From contig CAIMWE010000064.1 of assembly GCA_903845115.1 (NCBI GenBank), positions 1 to 64,000 on the forward strand: DNA of 64,000 nucleotides, read 5' to 3'. This stretch comes from an uncultured Acidobacteriota bacterium. Lineage in GTDB: Bacteria; Acidobacteriota; Thermoanaerobaculia; UBA5066. The position numbers were made by a program, and so were the translations under genes. Positions 51,736-61,106 of the stretch are shown one piece after another. The stretch's first letter is position 1. Each line of letters starts with the position of its first letter. The notes beneath the pieces were generated by a model that was not told the origin of the DNA, made no database searches, and was given only the letters and a program-made list of their open reading frames with translations.

Positions 51736-53196
51736 ATGACCGTCACGCCGCTCTCACGGCAGCACTCCTGGATCCTCTTCAGCATCGTCTTCGCGGGCTT
51801 CATCTATCAGGTGGACAGCTGCATCGTGAACATCTCCCTTCCGACGCTGGCGCGTCACTACGGCGTCGACACGGGAGAGATCTCCTTCGTCGTCCTCTCT
51901 TACCTCCTGGTCGTTTCCAGCACGTTGCCCCTCTTCGGAAAGCTGGCCGACAGGGTCGGGATCAGGAGGGTCTTCCTCCGTGGTTACGCGGTCTTCATCG
52001 CCGGCACCCTTCTGTGCGGCCTCGCCCCCGGCCTCTTCTGGCTCGTGGGCGCGCGCTGCGTCCAGGGGCTGGGGGGCGCCATGCTGCTCACCACGGCCTT
52101 CGCGGGGATCCCGCGGTTCATGCCCCGAGAGGCGGCCGGATGGTCGTTCGGGATCCTGAGCACCGCCTCCGGGGTGGGACTGACGCTCGGAGCGCCTCTC
52201 GGCGGGTTCATCAGCGGTCTTCTCTCCTGGAAGTGGATCTTCCTGATCCAGGTGCCGTTCGGGCTCGCGGCCCTCGCCATCGGCTGGAAGGTCCTTCCCC
52301 GTGACGAGCCGTCGAGCGGGACGGTCGGGAAACCGTTCGACCTGCCGGGAGCGCTCCTCTCGATCCTGTGCCTTGGCTCCGCTCTCTACGGACTGGCCAG
52401 CAGTCACGAGGTGGGCTGGTTCGCCCCGTCGCTCCTCGCCTGCTTCGCCTGCTCTCTGGCCTCCCTGGCGGGGCTGGTCCTGTGGGAGAGAAGGTGCCCG
52501 GACCCGCTCGTGAGCCTGGAGCTGCTGGGAGCGACCTCTTTCGTCTTCCCGGTTCTCGGGCGCGTCCTCGGGTCGATCGCCTCCGGAGGGGTCCTCTTTC
52601 TCCTTCCCTTCTACCTGGAGCTGACGAAGGGATTGAGGGCCGAGCAGTCCAGCCTGGTCCTGATGATCTACTCGGCGGTCCTGATGGGGATCGCTCCCCT
52701 GGCGGGGAAGATCTCCGACCGACACGCACCGCGCGCGATCTGCTCGTGGTCCATGCTCTCGGCCTCGATCGCCTGCCTGCTCTTCGGCGTCACCCTGCAC
52801 CTGCCCGGTCTCTGGGCGGTGATCGTCTTCATCTGCTGGGTGGCCCTGACCTACGGCTTCTTCTTCCCCTCGAACAACCTGCTCATCATGCGGGCCATTC
52901 CTCCCGAGCTGCTGGGATCGGCCTCCGGGATCCTGGCGACGGCGTGGACCCTGGGCATCTCCCTGGGAGTCTCCCTCTTCCAGACCGTGTTCGACGCCGG
53001 CGTCACGCTCTCGGGCTTTTCGCCCCACGTTCACGGTCTGGGAGCGATCCCGCTCCCGGCCCTGTTCCCTGGATTCCGGTCGGCCTTCGCTCTCGGAGTC
53101 CTGGCCTCCGGAGCGGCCCTGTTCTTCTGCCTGCGGCCGGCACCGAGATGTTCGTCCCGGCAGAGGAAGCGGAACCCGGCCCCTGAACTAGACTAG
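51736..53196 (+). CDS. MFS transporter (EmrB/DHA2-like)
   Basis: VDSCIVNISLPTLARHYGVDTGEISFVVLSYLLVVSSTLPLFGKLADRVGIRRVFL and many TM segments. Confidence 0.9.
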   Translation: MTVTPLSRQHSWILFSIVFAGFIYQVDSCIVNISLPTLARHYGVDTGEISFVVLSYLLVVSSTLPLFGKLADRVGIRRVFLRGYAVFIAGTLLCGLAPGLFWLVGARCVQGLGGAMLLTTAFAGIPRFMPREAAGWSFGILSTASGVGLTLGAPLGGFISGLLSWKWIFLIQVPFGLAALAIGWKVLPRDEPSSGTVGKPFDLPGALLSILCLGSALYGLASSHEVGWFAPSLLACFACSLASLAGLVLWERRCPDPLVSLELLGATSFVFPVLGRVLGSIASGGVLFLLPFYLELTKGLRAEQSSLVLMIYSAVLMGIAPLAGKISDRHAPRAICSWSMLSASIACLLFGVTLHLPGLWAVIVFICWVALTYGFFFPSNNLLIMRAIPPELLGSASGILATAWTLGISLGVSLFQTVFDAGVTLSGFSPHVHGLGAIPLPALFPGFRSAFALGVLASGAALFFCLRPAPRCSSRQRKRNPAPELD

Positions 53197-53201
53197 CGGC
53201 G

Positions 53202-54419
53202 ATGCACCGCCCCTTCCGCGCCGCCTACAACGCCTCCTACACGAGCGCCCTCTGGCGACGGCAGACCGAGCTCCTCGAGGGGCGGATCGGGACCAAGGCG
53301 TCCTTCCGCCTGGCGGAAACGCCGGTCTTCCTCTCGCCCGAGGTCTCCCGCCGCCTCGAGGACGCCGCCCGCGGAATCACAGCGCTCCTCGAGCGCCCGG
53401 GCACGGTGGACACGATGCGCGGGGCGATCCCTCCCGAGTGGGACGTCCCCGGGATGGACTCCTTCCCGTCGTTCCTGCAGATCGACTTCGCCCTCGTCGA
53501 CGACGGGGCGGGGAGCCTCGAGCCGAAGCTGATCGAGCTGCAGGGCTTCCCGTCGCTCTCGGCCTTCGAGGTCTTCCAGGTCGAGGCGTGGAGCGAGGTC
53601 CTCCAGGAGGTCCCGGGTCTCCCGAAGGGGCCCTGGAGCGGATTCTTCTCGGGCCTCGACCGCGCCCGCTACGTCGAGCTCCTGCGCCGCGTGGTCGTCG
53701 CGGACCACGACCCGGAGAGGGTGGTCCTCCTCGACCTCGACCCGCCGAAGCAGAAGACCTTCATCGACTTCGAGGCCACCAGGCTGCTTCTCGGAGTCGA
53801 CTCCGTCGATCCGCGGTCCCTGAAGCTCGAGGGCCGCAGGCTGACGCGGGAGAAGGGGGGGCGGAGGGTCCCGGTCGAGCGGATCTACAACAGGATCGTC
53901 ATCGACGAGCTCCTCCGGACCAGGGCGCATCTGCCGTTCCGCCTCACGGAGGAGATCGACGTCTCCTGGACCCCGCACCCGAACTGGTACTGGACCTTCT
54001 CGAAGGCCTCGCTGCCGCACCTCGACCACCCCGCGGTCCCGAGGACGCGGCTCCTCTCCGAGGTCGACCCGCTCCCGGGGGACCTGGCCGAGAGGTACAT
54101 CCTGAAGCCCCTCTTCTCGTTCGCCGGGGGCGGCGTCAACGTCGATCCGACCCCGGCCGACGTCGCGCGGATTCCGGCGAAGGAGCGCGACCGCTGGTGC
54201 CTGCAGGAGAAGATCGCCTACGCTCCGTTCCTGCCGGCCGTCGACGGCGGGGGAGTGAAGGTCGAGATCCGGATGATGTTCTACCGGCCGGCCGGGTCCC
54301 CGGAGCCGATCCTCGGGCTGAACCTCTGCCGCCTCTCGCGCGGGAAGATGCTGGGGGTCGACTTCAACAAGGACTTCACCTGGGTCGGCTCCTCGGTCGC
54401 GATCGCGCCCGCGGGGTAG
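53202..54419 (+). CDS. Uncharacterised protein with ATP-grasp-like C-terminus
   Basis: RYILKPLFSFAGGGVNV, WCLQEKIAYAPFLPAVDGGGVKVEIRMMFY resemble ATP-grasp nucleotide-binding strands; family not recognised. Confidence 0.6.
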   Translation: MHRPFRAAYNASYTSALWRRQTELLEGRIGTKASFRLAETPVFLSPEVSRRLEDAARGITALLERPGTVDTMRGAIPPEWDVPGMDSFPSFLQIDFALVDDGAGSLEPKLIELQGFPSLSAFEVFQVEAWSEVLQEVPGLPKGPWSGFFSGLDRARYVELLRRVVVADHDPERVVLLDLDPPKQKTFIDFEATRLLLGVDSVDPRSLKLEGRRLTREKGGRRVPVERIYNRIVIDELLRTRAHLPFRLTEEIDVSWTPHPNWYWTFSKASLPHLDHPAVPRTRLLSEVDPLPGDLAERYILKPLFSFAGGGVNVDPTPADVARIPAKERDRWCLQEKIAYAPFLPAVDGGGVKVEIRMMFYRPAGSPEPILGLNLCRLSRGKMLGVDFNKDFTWVGSSVAIAPAG

Positions 54420-54724
54420 GGAAGCTCGAGCGGGCAGGAGCGGTACATCCCCCAGTCTGGCCCCCCGGTGGAGCCCGGCGCCGAGCGCCGTGAAGCTGAC
54501 GGAGGTTCCGGGAGGCTCCGGGCGCTTCCGGGAACAGGGCTGGCCCGGGGCGCCGTTCTCGAGGTCCTTCTTCCGTTACCGTCCCCTGGCCGTCGGAAAC
54601 GGACTATTCTTTGTCAGGCGAACATGGCGCCAACCGCGAATTCCGTCCGACGCGATCTTCCGAGAGCCAGGCAAAGGTTCCGCTGATCTCTTTTTCTGCA
54701 GGCACGGTCCTGCGGGAGGTAACG

Positions 54725-57700
54725 ATGACGATCAGGCGATCCACGACGGGCGCACCCACTGGGGCCGCGTTCCTTCTCGCCCTCCTCGCCCTGCTCCTCT
54801 TCCCCGCGCCGCTCTGCGCCGACACCAGTTTCGAGGCAGGTGACGGGACCTGGTTCGTCTACGGGCGCACCCTGATGACGTGCCAGGACGTGCCGAACGA
54901 CGCCGGGGTGCTGGAGAACGTCCCCTGCGTCCTGGTCGGGACGATCGGGGGCAAGCCGATCGCCGCCGTCGCCCCTGCCTACGCGCCGAAGGGGTCGGTG
55001 CGCGAGAACAGGCTCTACATGGTGACGATCCAGAGCGCGGGGAACATCTACTTCTCGGGGGTGGAGGGGAACGTGGTCGAGGTGAAGCTCAATGGGGGGA
55101 GGCTGCAGGACTGGATGACCTACATCGGCGGTTCCGGGGCCTCGTCCGAGTACCTCGCCCGCTTCCTCGAGATCCCCGACCCGCAGGACTCCAGCAAGAG
55201 CCTCCTCCTGGCCTCCAACGGGTCGAGCACGCTCCGGATCCTCCGGGTCGACCAGATCACGAGCGACGCCTTCCCGATCCGCTGGCTCAAGGCCACGGAG
55301 TCGGCCGCGTGGCAAGCGACCGGGAACCTGATCAACGTCGACCGGATCGACCTGGAGTCGTACCGCGTCGTCAGCCGCGACGTCCCGAAGCCCCCCGCCC
55401 CGTCGGCGATCGTCCTCTGGTACCAGAGGCCCGGTATGACGATGAGGAACAACTGGACCTGGCAGGCCAACAGCGTCGCGGTCGCGAAAATGCAGAACGC
55501 CTCCAGCCTCTCGGTCTACCAGACGTTCGAGAACGTCTACCCGTTCAACTCCGCGGACGGGGACCTTCCCAGCGTCTGGGACATGGCGGGCCCGTCGAAG
55601 CAGTACTGGGCCCTCTCCGTCGTCGGAGGGGCGCTGGTTAACCCCGACGAGACGGGGAAGCTCCACTACTGGTTCTCGATGCACCACCTGAACATCTTCA
55701 AGGACCTGAACCGTCAGCTCTTCTCCTACACGGTCGAGTCCTACAAGTACCTCCAGACGTACGCGCTGGAGATCACGGTCGACGACCAGGGGACGCTCAA
55801 GCTCGTGTCGCCCTCTTCGGCCAAGGGGGTCCGGAGCGAGTGGGCCTGGTACTACTGGACGGATGACTTCGGGCGGGCGAGCGACCAGATCGACGCCTAC
55901 ACCCGGGACTGGGCCGGCCCGAGGATCCGCACCGACGCCGCCGGCCAGATCTGGATCGACAGCTACACCCCCAACCCCCCGCACGACGCCGACCCCCACT
56001 GGGCCACCTCCTCGAAGGTCGTCGGGAAGATCTCGTTCGAGCCGGACCCGGAGGGGTGGAAGCCGGGCGTGGCGAAGTCCCGGTACGAGGGGATTCCCGA
56101 CTCGCAGCTGACGCCGGAGCAGAAGGCCGAGAAGGCGCTCGTGGAGCCCGGGACGCAGGTCGTCGCCGTCCTCTACGGCTGGCCGCACTTCGGAACGCCC
56201 GAGACGTACCACCAGGATGGCCTGCCGCTCCTCACCCGGCAGAACGTCGACCAGACGCTCAACTGGAAGAGCAACTCGAACGGCTTCGGTTTCGACGGCA
56301 AGCTGGGGTTCAAGGCGGCGGGGTGGAGCGTCAGCGCGATCGCCGGCGTCTCGTACAACCACACGACGGAGACCGAAGAGGAGACGACGAAGACCGAGAC
56401 CCTGACCGTCAAGTACGGCCTGGACCACTACGACCAGGACGAGTTCCAGAAGTTCCAGCAGACCGGCGCCGTCTTCTACACGCAGGCGCAGCCCCAGCTC
56501 TCCGGGTACGGGCACGTCGTCCCGGCCTCCCTCGACCCGGCTCACAAGGGGCCCTGGGTGAACGGGATGCCGGACGACGTCTTCACGTTCGACGTCCTGA
56601 CGTTCCGCGTCGGGAGCGACGCGGGGATGAACTACGCCGGGTTCAACGTCAACTCCCCGGGGACCGACCTCGCTGGTCGGCTGATGTTCCTCTCGAAGGG
56701 GCTCGCCCCCCGCCCCATCACGCTCGTCACCCCCGACAAGGACGGGAAGGTCAACGAGTGGGCCGACATCCACGCCTGGCAGGAGAAGGTGGGGCTCCAC
56801 GCCTTCCTGACGGCCGCGAACAGCAAGACGACGGCCGCCGCCGCGGGCCTCTCCATCTTCACGGCGACGACGTACGACCTGCAGGAGAACAAGGGGACGA
56901 GCTTCGAGCGGACGAAGACGACCACGCGCAGGGACGACACGGCGTGGTACGCCGGGATCGAGTACAAGCACTCCCCCGAGACGGTGGGAGTGAAGTCGGA
57001 GGCGACCTCGAAGTACACGGGGTCCTACTCGCAGAGCGACTCCAAGTCGTCCGGGCTGGCCTGGAGCCTGGCGATGCCCAAGAGCGGCGAGGCGTTCGTG
57101 CCGTCGTGCAAGTTCATGACGCACATCGTCTCGATCGACATGCGGAAGTTCTCCACCTGGATCTACTCGAGCCCCTCCTCTCCCTGGAAGGGAAAGCCCG
57201 ACTTCGTCCCCGACTGGAACTGGACGTACCTCCAGGACTTCACGCTGATCGCCTCGACGACCGCCGACTGGGACCTCCCGACCGAGTGTCGCGCGGCCTT
57301 CGAGATCCAGACCGACCGGGGAGGGACCTCGACGGTCCGCATCGCAGCCCGCTGGACGAACGGGCAGACCCCGCGGCTCTCGGCCCACGAGCAGAGGCCG
57401 GTTCCCTCCGACCGCCCGGGGAACCTCCGGTTCCCGGCGGGAGTGGTCTCCCTCTCGTTCGACTCGGTCGGGGTCTGCAAGGAGATGAGCTTCATCATCG
57501 AGCTCGACGCCTCGCTGCCGGTGAACGGCTTCTGGGTCCGCGCCCGCGACGGAGGCTGGGTCGACGTGGCGCAGGAGATCACGGTCGTCGACGGCGTCAG
57601 GGCGATCGTCGTGGGGCTGAAGGACGGCAGCGTCCACGACCAGGACGCCGTCTGCGACGGGAAGGTCACCGTCCTCGGCGGACCGGGGTGGATGGCGAAG

Positions 57701-58606
57701 CCCGGCCCCGGGGGCGAGCTCGGATTCGACCTGGACTTCGACGGGAAGGCCGACCTCGTCCTGGAGGACGGGGATCAGAAGCGGATCCAGGTCGACCTCG
57801 TCACCGACGCCGGTCACTACGTCGCTGCGACGGCGGGATACCTCGCCGACGGCTGGCACATCCAGAGGGTCGGCCAGTGGGGAGGGTTCGGCGCCCTCGT
57901 CGCACGGCAACAGACGGATCCCTCCCTCGTGCTGGCCCTCATGGAGGGGGCCGAGATCGCGCAAGGGGTCGACGCCGGGGATCTCCCCGTCGAGTGGCAG
58001 CTGCTCCACGCCGCGGACTTCGACGGCGACGGCGCCTGGGACCTCCTCCTCCGGAGCTTCGCGACGGGGCGGTTCAAGGTGATCTACCTCGACGCCTCCG
58101 GCCAGGTGCTCCGGAGTCAGCTGCTCGAGGGGTTCGGCGCCTGGGACGTCGTCCACTTCCCGGCGGATCTGGACGGCGACGGCAGGGCCGAACTGGTCGT
58201 CGAGGACGTCTCGACCGCCGGGGTACGGATGGTCCGGATCACGGACCACGGCGCCGAGGCGACGCCGATGTTCGAGCTTCCGGCGGGATGGTCGCTCGAG
58301 GCGCGGGGCTTCTTCGACCGGGACGCGCGCGCAGACCTCATCTTGCGGAAGAAGAAGACCGGAGAGGCGTGGCTCCTCCTGATGAACGGACCGGTGGTCG
58401 AGAAGAGGATCGACCTCGTCGGGTTCCCGGCCGGGCCGGGAGGGGTCGTCCTCACGGCTGACTTCAACGGCGACGGCCTCTCCGACCTCCTCTGGATGGA
58501 CGAGGCGACGCGGATGCTGAGCGTCATCCTGATGGAGCCGGAGAAGGTGGGGGCGACGGGTATCCTCCACGTCCTGCCCCACGACTGGAGGGTCGTGGCG
58601 CACTGA
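54725..58606 (+). CDS. Very large secreted protein with two Ser/Thr-rich hairpin modules and C-terminal FG-GAP/VCBS-like repeats
   Basis: Signal peptide at ATG 54725; GWSVSAIAGVSYNHTTETEEETTKTETLTVKYG; SKYTGSYSQSDSKSSGLAWSL; repeats DLDFDGKADLVLE, DFDGDGAWDLLLR, DLDGDGRAELVVE, FDRDARADLILR, DFNGDGLSDLLWM. Confidence 0.85.
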   Translation: MTIRRSTTGAPTGAAFLLALLALLLFPAPLCADTSFEAGDGTWFVYGRTLMTCQDVPNDAGVLENVPCVLVGTIGGKPIAAVAPAYAPKGSVRENRLYMVTIQSAGNIYFSGVEGNVVEVKLNGGRLQDWMTYIGGSGASSEYLARFLEIPDPQDSSKSLLLASNGSSTLRILRVDQITSDAFPIRWLKATESAAWQATGNLINVDRIDLESYRVVSRDVPKPPAPSAIVLWYQRPGMTMRNNWTWQANSVAVAKMQNASSLSVYQTFENVYPFNSADGDLPSVWDMAGPSKQYWALSVVGGALVNPDETGKLHYWFSMHHLNIFKDLNRQLFSYTVESYKYLQTYALEITVDDQGTLKLVSPSSAKGVRSEWAWYYWTDDFGRASDQIDAYTRDWAGPRIRTDAAGQIWIDSYTPNPPHDADPHWATSSKVVGKISFEPDPEGWKPGVAKSRYEGIPDSQLTPEQKAEKALVEPGTQVVAVLYGWPHFGTPETYHQDGLPLLTRQNVDQTLNWKSNSNGFGFDGKLGFKAAGWSVSAIAGVSYNHTTETEEETTKTETLTVKYGLDHYDQDEFQKFQQTGAVFYTQAQPQLSGYGHVVPASLDPAHKGPWVNGMPDDVFTFDVLTFRVGSDAGMNYAGFNVNSPGTDLAGRLMFLSKGLAPRPITLVTPDKDGKVNEWADIHAWQEKVGLHAFLTAANSKTTAAAAGLSIFTATTYDLQENKGTSFERTKTTTRRDDTAWYAGIEYKHSPETVGVKSEATSKYTGSYSQSDSKSSGLAWSLAMPKSGEAFVPSCKFMTHIVSIDMRKFSTWIYSSPSSPWKGKPDFVPDWNWTYLQDFTLIASTTADWDLPTECRAAFEIQTDRGGTSTVRIAARWTNGQTPRLSAHEQRPVPSDRPGNLRFPAGVVSLSFDSVGVCKEMSFIIELDASLPVNGFWVRARDGGWVDVAQEITVVDGVRAIVVGLKDGSVHDQDAVCDGKVTVLGGPGWMAKPGPGGELGFDLDFDGKADLVLEDGDQKRIQVDLVTDAGHYVAATAGYLADGWHIQRVGQWGGFGALVARQQTDPSLVLALMEGAEIAQGVDAGDLPVEWQLLHAADFDGDGAWDLLLRSFATGRFKVIYLDASGQVLRSQLLEGFGAWDVVHFPADLDGDGRAELVVEDVSTAGVRMVRITDHGAEATPMFELPAGWSLEARGFFDRDARADLILRKKKTGEAWLLLMNGPVVEKRIDLVGFPAGPGGVVLTADFNGDGLSDLLWMDEATRMLSVILMEPEKVGATGILHVLPHDWRVVAH

Positions 58607-59149
58607 GCGGGGAAGCCCCCGCGCACGGCTCTGCGGCCTCGGCCCGTGACCAGGGTCAGGATCAGGGTCTCGACGAGTCCTTCCGCTGCCGAGGAGATCT
58701 TCCGGCAGAAGGTGATCCGCCTCCTTCAGCTGGCCGGTCTCCTCGACGAGGGCCGCACGCGGGACATCCATCGGCGAGCCCGGATCTTCCATGTGCAGGA
58801 CGTTCGGCTTTCGAGAAGTTGGCCAAATGGAGCTTCAGGATGTAGACGTCCCATCTCCTTCTTCGAGCGGGGGCTCGAGGCTCGACCCGCCAGGTGCGAT
58901 AGGCTCCCGCCCCGGGTCAAGGGCCCTCGACGAGAGAATAGAGTGCGAGAGCGGCGATGACCTCGGAGGACGTGAGATGGTGAGCCGCTCCACGACCAGC
59001 GCAGGGATCTCGTCCCTGGACGTCGCGCTGGCCGACCACCTGAATGCGGAAGAGCCGAAGATGCTCTCCAAGCTGACGGCGGCCCGGGCGTCGGTCCGCG
59101 AGCGGACGGTGGCGGACGCGGACAGCGAGCCACCGCCGAGCCGTAGAGC

Positions 59150-60835
59150 GTGACCAGCTCTGCCGACGACGCGCTCATCGTCCAGAGCGATGGCTCGGTA
59201 CTCCTGGAGGTCCACGCCCCGCGAGCGGAATCCGCGCGCGAGGCGCTCGCCCCCTTCGCCGAGCTCGTCAAGAGCCCGGAGCACGTCCACACGTACCGGC
59301 TGACCCCGCTCTCCATCTGGAATGCCCGCTCGGCGGGCCTCTCCGGAGCCACGATGGTCGCTGCTCTTCGAGAGCACGCGAAGTACCCCGTCCCGGACAA
59401 CGTCGTGACCGAGGTTGGCGAGCTCGCGGCGCGCTACGGACGCGTCGTCCTCACCAGGGACGGCGACCCCGGTGACGGCCTGGTCCTCACCTGCCTGGAC
59501 CAGCCGACCGCGGAGCGGCTCTTTCGGGACAGGGCCACGGCCCCCTGCCTCGGGGACCGGATCGACGCGACCCGCTTCCGAGTGAGCCCCGCGCTGCGCG
59601 GAACGCTCAAGCAGGCCCTCGTCGTCGCCGGCTTCCCCGCGGAGGACCTGGCAGGATACGTGTCCGGCCAGGAGATGCCGGTCGCGTTTCGCGGCCGTTG
59701 CCTGTCGGGTGCGCTGTTGTCGGTGCGTGACTACCAGCGCGAGGCGGCCGAGGCGTTCTACCTCGCCGGATCCGAGCGGGGAGGCAGCGGCGTCATCGTG
59801 CTGCCCTGCGGCGCGGGGAAGACCATCGTCGGCATGGCCGCGATGGCAGCCGTGGGGCAGACCACGCTCGTCTTGACCACCAGCCTCACCTCGGTGAAGC
59901 AGTGGCGCCGGGAGCTGCTCGACAAGACGACGCTCGAAAACGACGCGATCGCCGAGTACACGGGCGAGTCCAAGACGACCGGGCCGGTGACGCTCTCGAC
60001 CTACCAGGTGCTCACCTGGCGGCCTGACCGGGAGAGCGACTTCCCCCACCTGTCGCTGTTCGCGGCACGGTCGTGGGGCCTGATCATCTACGACGAGGTC
60101 CATCTCCTGCCCGCGCCCGTCTTCCGCGTGACGGCCGAGCTCCAGGCCCGGCGCCGGCTGGGTCTCACCGCGACCCTGGTACGGGAGGACGGCCGCGAAG
60201 GGGACGTCTTCGCGCTGATCGGACCCAAGCGCTACGACGTTCCCTGGCGGGACCTCGAGCAGCGCGCCTGGATCGCCACGGCTGTCTGCACCGAGGTGCG
60301 CGTCCCCATGTCCCAGGACCGCCGCATGGAGTACGCGCTCGCCGAGCGCCGGACCCAGTTCCGGATCGCCGCCGAGAACCCGGAGAAGACCGGCCACGTC
60401 CGGGCCATCCTTCGCCGCTTCCCGGAGAGCCGCGCGCTCGTCATCGGCGAGTACCTCACGCAGCTCGAGGCCCTCGCCAAGCAGCTCCGGGCCCCGCTCG
60501 TGACGGGCAAGACCCCGCAGAGCGAGCGCGAGGCGCTCTACGACCGGTTCCGCCGGGGCGAGCTGCGGCAGCTGGTCCTCTCCAAGGTGGGGAACTTCGC
60601 AATCGACCTGCCGGACGCCGACGTGCTCATCCAGGTGTCGGGCATGTTCGGGTCCCGGCAGGAAGAGGCCCAGCGGCTCGGCCGCATCCTTCGCCCGAAA
60701 GCGGACGGACGGACGGCGCACTTCTTCTCGCTCGTCTCTCGCGACACCCGGGAGGAGGAGCTCGCCCACCACCGGCAGCTGTTCTTGACCGAACAGGGCT
60801 ACTCTTACAAGATCGAGATCCCCCCGGAAGCCTGA
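59150..60835 (+). CDS. XPB-like DNA repair helicase
   Basis: RDYQREAAEAFY...GVIVLPCGAGKTIVGM (Walker A), IIYDEVHLL (DEVH), LGLTATLVREDGRE, FGSRQEEAQRLGRILRP. Confidence 0.92.
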   Translation: MTSSADDALIVQSDGSVLLEVHAPRAESAREALAPFAELVKSPEHVHTYRLTPLSIWNARSAGLSGATMVAALREHAKYPVPDNVVTEVGELAARYGRVVLTRDGDPGDGLVLTCLDQPTAERLFRDRATAPCLGDRIDATRFRVSPALRGTLKQALVVAGFPAEDLAGYVSGQEMPVAFRGRCLSGALLSVRDYQREAAEAFYLAGSERGGSGVIVLPCGAGKTIVGMAAMAAVGQTTLVLTTSLTSVKQWRRELLDKTTLENDAIAEYTGESKTTGPVTLSTYQVLTWRPDRESDFPHLSLFAARSWGLIIYDEVHLLPAPVFRVTAELQARRRLGLTATLVREDGREGDVFALIGPKRYDVPWRDLEQRAWIATAVCTEVRVPMSQDRRMEYALAERRTQFRIAAENPEKTGHVRAILRRFPESRALVIGEYLTQLEALAKQLRAPLVTGKTPQSEREALYDRFRRGELRQLVLSKVGNFAIDLPDADVLIQVSGMFGSRQEEAQRLGRILRPKADGRTAHFFSLVSRDTREEELAHHRQLFLTEQGYSYKIEIPPEA

Positions 60836-60840
60836 GCTCG

Positions 60841-61106
60841 ATGACTGCTCCAAAGCACCCGCTGGACCCGTTCCTGCCGCTCCTCGAGCCGGAGGGACTC
60901 GCCGCGGTCACGAACGTCGCTGTCCTGAAGTCCGGGACCTCGCGCAGCTCCTCGAGCTGGGACGCGACCCCAGGATCGGCCGGTACCTCCTCGCCAGGAT
61001 CTCGGACACGGTGGCGCTCGTCGATCCCGGCGCCGAGGAAGACCTCGTCAGGGCGCTGCGCGCGGCAGGCCATACCCCCAGGACCGCAAAGGGGGTCGAC
61101 CCGTGA
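60841..61106 (+). pseudogene. Short XPB-associated helicase C-terminal-like ORF interrupted by an apparent 1-nt frameshift
   Basis: Frame 1 MTAPKHPLDPFLPLLEPEGLAAVTNVAVLKSG, then shifted frame DLAQLLELGRDPRIGRYLLARISDTVALVDPGAEEDLVRALRAAGHTPRTAKGVDP* whose stop overlaps the next GTG; junction at GGG 60934-60936. Confidence 0.75.

Noticed and set aside
54490-54843. 117-aa ORF before the large secreted protein
   Set aside because: Runs into the signal-peptide region of 54725 in another frame, with no motif or coding-like composition.
54614-58792. 1392-aa minus-strand ORF
   Set aside because: Antisense to the 54725-58606 CDS, which has signal peptide, RBS and domain repeats; the translation is Arg/Gly/Pro/Asp-rich low complexity typical of shadow ORFs in high-GC DNA.
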